Below are positions 60,187 to 64,000 of a stretch of 64,000 nt of DNA, piece after piece (position 1 is the stretch's first letter; each line of letters begins with the position of its first letter). The DNA is from Klebsiella sp. RIT-PI-d (GTDB lineage: Bacteria; Pseudomonadota; Gammaproteobacteria; Enterobacterales; Enterobacteriaceae). Location: positions 1,302,001-1,366,000 of the forward strand of contig NZ_LGIT01000009.1 in assembly GCF_001187865.1 (NCBI RefSeq), given 5' to 3'. Below the pieces are notes generated by a model that was given only the letters and a program-made list of their open reading frames with translations, was not told the origin of the DNA and did no database searches. The position numbers and the translations under genes were made by a program.

Positions 60187-62865
60187 ATGGCTGTTACTAA
60201 TGTCGCTGAACTTAACGCACTCGTAGAGCGTGTAAAAAAAGCCCAGCGTGAATATGCCAGTTTCACTCAAGAGCAAGTCGATAAGATTTTCCGCGCTGCC
60301 GCTCTGGCCGCTGCCGATGCTCGAATTCCTCTTGCTAAAATGGCCGTTGCCGAATCCGGTATGGGTATCGTAGAAGACAAAGTTATTAAAAACCACTTTG
60401 CTTCCGAGTATATCTACAACGCCTATAAAGATGAAAAAACCTGTGGTGTGCTGTCTGAAGATGACACTTTCGGTACGATCACTATCGCTGAACCCATTGG
60501 TATCATCTGCGGTATTGTTCCCACCACCAACCCAACATCAACCGCAATCTTCAAATCGCTGATCAGCCTCAAAACGCGTAACGCCATTATTTTCTCTCCA
60601 CATCCGCGTGCTAAAGATGCGACGAATAAAGCCGCTGATATTGTGCTGCAGGCTGCTATTGCCGCAGGTGCGCCGAAAGATCTGATTGGCTGGATCGACC
60701 AACCGTCTGTTGAACTCTCTAACGCATTAATGCACCATCCTGACATTAACCTGATCCTTGCGACCGGCGGTCCGGGTATGGTTAAAGCCGCATACAGCTC
60801 GGGCAAACCAGCTATCGGTGTGGGTGCAGGTAACACTCCAGTTGTTATTGATGAAACCGCAGATATTAAACGTGCTGTTGCCTCTATCCTGATGTCCAAA
60901 ACCTTCGATAACGGCGTAATCTGTGCGTCTGAACAGTCTGTTATCGTTGTTGACTCAGTCTATGATGCGGTGCGTGAACGTTTCGCCAGCCACGGCGCTT
61001 ACATGCTCCAGGGCAGCGAACTGAAAGCCGTTCAGGATATTATCCTGAAAAATGGCGCGCTGAACGCCGCTATCGTCGGTCAACCAGCCTACAAAATTGC
61101 TGAACTGGCTGGCTTTAGCGTTCCTGCCAGCACCAAAATTCTGGTAGGTGAAGTAACGGTTGTTGACGAAAGCGAACCGTTTGCTCACGAAAAACTGTCA
61201 CCATCACTGGCTATGTATCGTGCGAAAGACTTCGACGATGCGGTTGTCAAAGCCGAAAAACTGGTGGCGATGGGCGGTATCGGTCACACCTCTTGCCTCT
61301 ATACCGATCAGGATAACCAACCTGAGCGCGTACAGAAGTTCGGTGCTGAAATGAAAACCGCGCGTATTCTGATTAACACCCCTGCTTCTCAGGGTGGTAT
61401 CGGTGACCTGTATAACTTTAAGCTTGCGCCTTCCCTGACTCTGGGTTGTGGTTCATGGGGTGGTAACTCCATCTCTGAGAACGTTGGTCCGAAACATCTG
61501 ATCAACAAGAAAACCGTTGCTAAGCGAGCTGAGAACATGTTGTGGCATAAACTTCCGAAATCTATCTACTTCCGTCGTGGCTCACTGCCAATCGCCCTGG
61601 ACGAAGTGATTACTGATGGTCACAAACGTGCGATGATTGTGACCGACCGCTTCCTGTTTAATAATGGTTATGCTGACCAGATCACTTCCGTATTGAAAGC
61701 AGCCGGCGTTGAAACTGAAGTCTTCTTTGAAGTTGAAGCTGACCCAACTCTGACTGTAGTTCGTAAAGGCGCTGAACTGGCTAACTCCTTTAAACCAGAC
61801 GTGATTATCGCACTGGGCGGCGGCTCCCCGATGGATGCAGCCAAAATCATGTGGGTCATGTACGAGCATCCGGAAACTCACTTCGAAGAACTGGCGCTGC
61901 GCTTTATGGACATCCGTAAACGTATCTACAAGTTCCCGAAAATGGGCGTAAAAGCGAAAATGATCGCTGTTACCACAACATCCGGTACCGGTTCTGAAGT
62001 TACCCCGTTTGCGGTAGTAACAGATGATGCAACTGGTCAAAAATATCCGCTGGCGGACTACGCATTAACGCCAGATATGGCGATTGTCGACGCTAACCTC
62101 GTCATGGATATGCCGAAATCACTGTGCGCATTTGGTGGTCTGGATGCCGTAACTCACGCTCTGGAAGCTTACGTTTCGGTTCTGGCGTCTGAGTTCTCTG
62201 ACGGTCAGGCTCTGCAGGCACTTAAACTGCTGAAAGAAAACCTGCCCGCGTCTTACCATGAAGGTTCTAAAAACCCGGTTGCGCGTGAACGTGTTCATAG
62301 TGCAGCTACTATCGCTGGTATTGCGTTTGCGAACGCCTTCCTCGGTGTGTGTCACTCAATGGCGCATAAACTGGGCTCACAGTTCCACATTCCGCACGGT
62401 CTGGCAAACGCCCTGTTGATCAGCAACGTTATTCGTTATAACGCGAACGACAATCCGACTAAACAGACTGCATTCAGCCAGTACGACCGCCCTCAGGCTC
62501 GTCGTCGCTATGCTGAAATCGCCGATCACCTGGGCCTGAGCGCACCTGGTGACCGTACAGCTGCGAAAATCGGTAAGCTGCTGGCATGGCTGGAAGAGAT
62601 CAAAGCAGAGCTGGGTATTCCTAAATCTATCCGCGAAGCTGGCGTGCAGGAAGCTGACTTCCTGGCTCACGTTGACAAGCTGTCTGAAGACGCATTCGAT
62701 GACCAGTGTACCGGTGCTAACCCGCGCTATCCACTGATTGCCGAGCTGAAACAGATTCTGCTGGATACCTTCTACGGTCGTGAATATAACGAAGGTACCC
62801 CTGCTGAAACAGCCGTTGCTGCCCCGCTGGTAAAAGCAGACAAAAAAGCGAAAAAACTCGCCTGA
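60187..62865 (+). CDS. adhE: Bifunctional aldehyde-alcohol dehydrogenase AdhE
   Basis: An 892-residue fermentative enzyme forming long helical spirosomes. It reduces acetyl-CoA to acetaldehyde and then ethanol with NADH. The N-terminal aldehyde dehydrogenase (1-440) has its catalytic Cys in FDNGVICASEQS. The C-terminal iron alcohol dehydrogenase (450-870) has the NAD loop GGGSPMDAAKI and iron-ligand motif HSMAHKLGSQFHIPHG. Codon bias is strong. A Cra box lies upstream. Confidence 0.98.
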   Translation: MAVTNVAELNALVERVKKAQREYASFTQEQVDKIFRAAALAAADARIPLAKMAVAESGMGIVEDKVIKNHFASEYIYNAYKDEKTCGVLSEDDTFGTITIAEPIGIICGIVPTTNPTSTAIFKSLISLKTRNAIIFSPHPRAKDATNKAADIVLQAAIAAGAPKDLIGWIDQPSVELSNALMHHPDINLILATGGPGMVKAAYSSGKPAIGVGAGNTPVVIDETADIKRAVASILMSKTFDNGVICASEQSVIVVDSVYDAVRERFASHGAYMLQGSELKAVQDIILKNGALNAAIVGQPAYKIAELAGFSVPASTKILVGEVTVVDESEPFAHEKLSPSLAMYRAKDFDDAVVKAEKLVAMGGIGHTSCLYTDQDNQPERVQKFGAEMKTARILINTPASQGGIGDLYNFKLAPSLTLGCGSWGGNSISENVGPKHLINKKTVAKRAENMLWHKLPKSIYFRRGSLPIALDEVITDGHKRAMIVTDRFLFNNGYADQITSVLKAAGVETEVFFEVEADPTLTVVRKGAELANSFKPDVIIALGGGSPMDAAKIMWVMYEHPETHFEELALRFMDIRKRIYKFPKMGVKAKMIAVTTTSGTGSEVTPFAVVTDDATGQKYPLADYALTPDMAIVDANLVMDMPKSLCAFGGLDAVTHALEAYVSVLASEFSDGQALQALKLLKENLPASYHEGSKNPVARERVHSAATIAGIAFANAFLGVCHSMAHKLGSQFHIPHGLANALLISNVIRYNANDNPTKQTAFSQYDRPQARRRYAEIADHLGLSAPGDRTAAKIGKLLAWLEEIKAELGIPKSIREAGVQEADFLAHVDKLSEDAFDDQCTGANPRYPLIAELKQILLDTFYGREYNEGTPAETAVAAPLVKADKKAKKLA

Positions 62866-62887
62866 TGTTGTTGCGATAACGCTTAAT

Positions 62888-62917
62888 AAAAAGCCTCATC
62901 ATTGATGAGGCTTTTTT
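62888..62917. terminator. Bidirectional adhE/tdk terminator
   Basis: AAAAAGCCTCATC and GATGAGGCTTTTT stem with an ATT loop, T-runs on both strands, between converging genes. Confidence 0.93.
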
Positions 62918-62953
62918 GTATCTACCGTATAGCTGGTGAGGATGGTTAATACG

Positions 62954-63577
62954 TCAGGATGTTGAATGACGATGCTGCTCCTGAATGGCCGTCAGGGAGC
63001 CTGTAGCGAGCGCTTGTTTATAATGTTTACGGCACACTGAAATATAACGTTCGTTGCCCCCAATCACCACCTGCTCCCCCTCATTATAGGGTCGCCCCGC
63101 CTGATCGAGACGCAGCACCATACTGGCTTTGCGGCCGCAAAAACAGATAGTCTTTAATTCAACCAGTTTATCTGCCCACGCAAGAAGATACTGACTACCT
63201 GTAAACAGCTCACCGCGAAAGTCTGTGCGAAGTCCATAGCACAGAACCGGAATATCCAGACTGTCTACAACGTCAGATAGTTCGTGAACCTGAAGGCGCG
63301 TAAGAAACTGACTTTCATCAACCAGAACGCAATGAATGCCCCGCTGAGCGTGCTCAGCGCGAATATCGTCCAGAAGTGAGGTCTCCTGATTAAACAGCTT
63401 AGCGGGCGATGAGAGGCCGATGCGGGAGCTTACCTTTCCTGAACCGAAGCGATTATCAATTTCGGCGGTATATACAACAGCTCGCATACCGCGTTCCTGA
63501 TAATTGTATGATGACTGCAACAAAGCTGTGGATTTCCCTGCATTCATCGCTGAATAGTAGAAATATAGTTGTGCCAT
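62954..63577 (-). CDS. tdk: Thymidine kinase
   Basis: A 207-residue type II thymidine kinase of the salvage pathway. The P-loop ([13 protein letters not shown]), the VDESQFL catalytic Glu region and the zinc cysteines (CFCGRKA and a later Cys) are present. The start MAQLYFYYS at 63577 matches E. coli; an upstream ATG seven codons earlier does not. Its neighbour upstream in E. coli is hns, transcribed the other way. Confidence 0.96.
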   Translation of the reverse strand: MAQLYFYYSAMNAGKSTALLQSSYNYQERGMRAVVYTAEIDNRFGSGKVSSRIGLSSPAKLFNQETSLLDDIRAEHAQRGIHCVLVDESQFLTRLQVHELSDVVDSLDIPVLCYGLRTDFRGELFTGSQYLLAWADKLVELKTICFCGRKASMVLRLDQAGRPYNEGEQVVIGGNERYISVCRKHYKQALATGSLTAIQEQHRHSTS

Positions 63578-64000
63578 TGGCCACATAACCCCAATCAAAG
63601 TGTATTAATAGCGGCGCGAGTGTAGCATATTTTTTGCGTGCGCCATGTGATGCGCTTAAACAGAGAACGGGTGTAATGGACGGCATAACATCGCTGATAT
63701 AGAGATTATAAGCACTATCCTGATGCTATGACTCATTAATAACGAGGAAACCTTTGTCTCATTACATTCTTCTAACAACCCGGATGTGCATTGCTATGGC
63801 CTTTAGATGCTATGCAGGCTATTTGATTTACCGACGGTAAAACGTATCAATTTGCAAATAGCGGGCCTGATAATTATCCGTTGGGAGTATAATTTGTCGC
63901 ACAACCCCGCACAAAAAAATCACAGGACATCAAGGGTTAACACAGCGCTTTATCAGCAACAATATGAATAGTTGCGCCATGATGGGGCTCAAAATTTAAG
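63578..64000. other. tdk-hns intergenic region (window end)
   Basis: About 420 bases with no gene. It must carry the tdk promoter. The last bases (CTCAAAATTTAAG) resemble the E. coli sequence just before the hns start codon, so hns probably begins within about 20 bases after the window. The A/T-rich tract fits the curved hns promoter. Confidence 0.5.

Overview
This window is a chromosomal segment of a member of the Enterobacteriaceae close to Escherichia, Salmonella, Citrobacter and Enterobacter. Nearly every protein aligns from memory along its full length with an E. coli K-12 protein, both tRNA-Val genes appear identical to E. coli valV/valW, and local gene order is mostly that of E. coli. 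It is not E. coli: many proteins differ at an estimated 10-25 % of positions, only one lpp copy is present (Salmonella has two), several E. coli genes are missing, and one large rearrangement junction is visible. I cannot name the species. No prophage, insertion sequence, CRISPR array or plasmid function was seen.

Layout. 1-10.1 kb: 3' end of rnt, grxD, mepH, sodB, the 29-codon ynhF, purR with its two operators, the divergent punR/punC pair, cfa with two promoters, ribC and mdtK. 10.2-11.5 kb: two tRNA-Val genes, then a dehydroshikimate dehydratase-like gene and fumD where E. coli has the ydhR-ydhY genes. 11.9-20.7 kb: pykF, lpp, ldtE and the Fur-controlled sufABCDSE operon. 21.0-27.3 kb: an IraP-like small gene, lpxP, menI, ydiJ and ydiK. 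27.5-32.7 kb: sRNA rprA, ppsA, ppsR, aroH and hemP. 32.7-38.3 kb: selO, rflP (ydiV), nlpC and btuDEC. 38.4-45.6 kb: the translation cluster thrS-infC-rpmI-rplT-pheM-pheST-ihfA, all on the minus strand, with the pheM attenuator and thrS operator. 45.8-49.2 kb: ydiY, pfkB, ydiZ and yniA. At 49.2 kb the E. coli order breaks: yniA faces tonB, followed by yciI, yciY, clsA, yciU, oppFDCBA, ychE, adhE and tdk. The window stops just before what is probably hns.

How the genes work together. Central carbon control is concentrated here: pykF, ppsA and adhE each carry a Cra-like box, and pfkB and ppsR add glycolytic and PEP-synthase control. Iron and oxidative stress form a second theme: sufA-E, hemP and tonB have Fur boxes, and sodB, btuE and grxD are related in function. 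Envelope genes (mepH, lpp, ldtE, lpxP, clsA, cfa, nlpC, tonB, oppA) form a third.

Most of the window is ordinary core genome. The parts worth a second look are the dehydroshikimate dehydratase-like gene beside the tRNAs, the IraP-like gene between sufA and lpxP, terminator-like hairpins inside the cfa and mdtK leaders, a 31-codon ORF in the rflP-nlpC gap, and the yniA|tonB junction, which a single terminus-spanning inversion relative to E. coli would explain. I found no convincing new multi-gene system.
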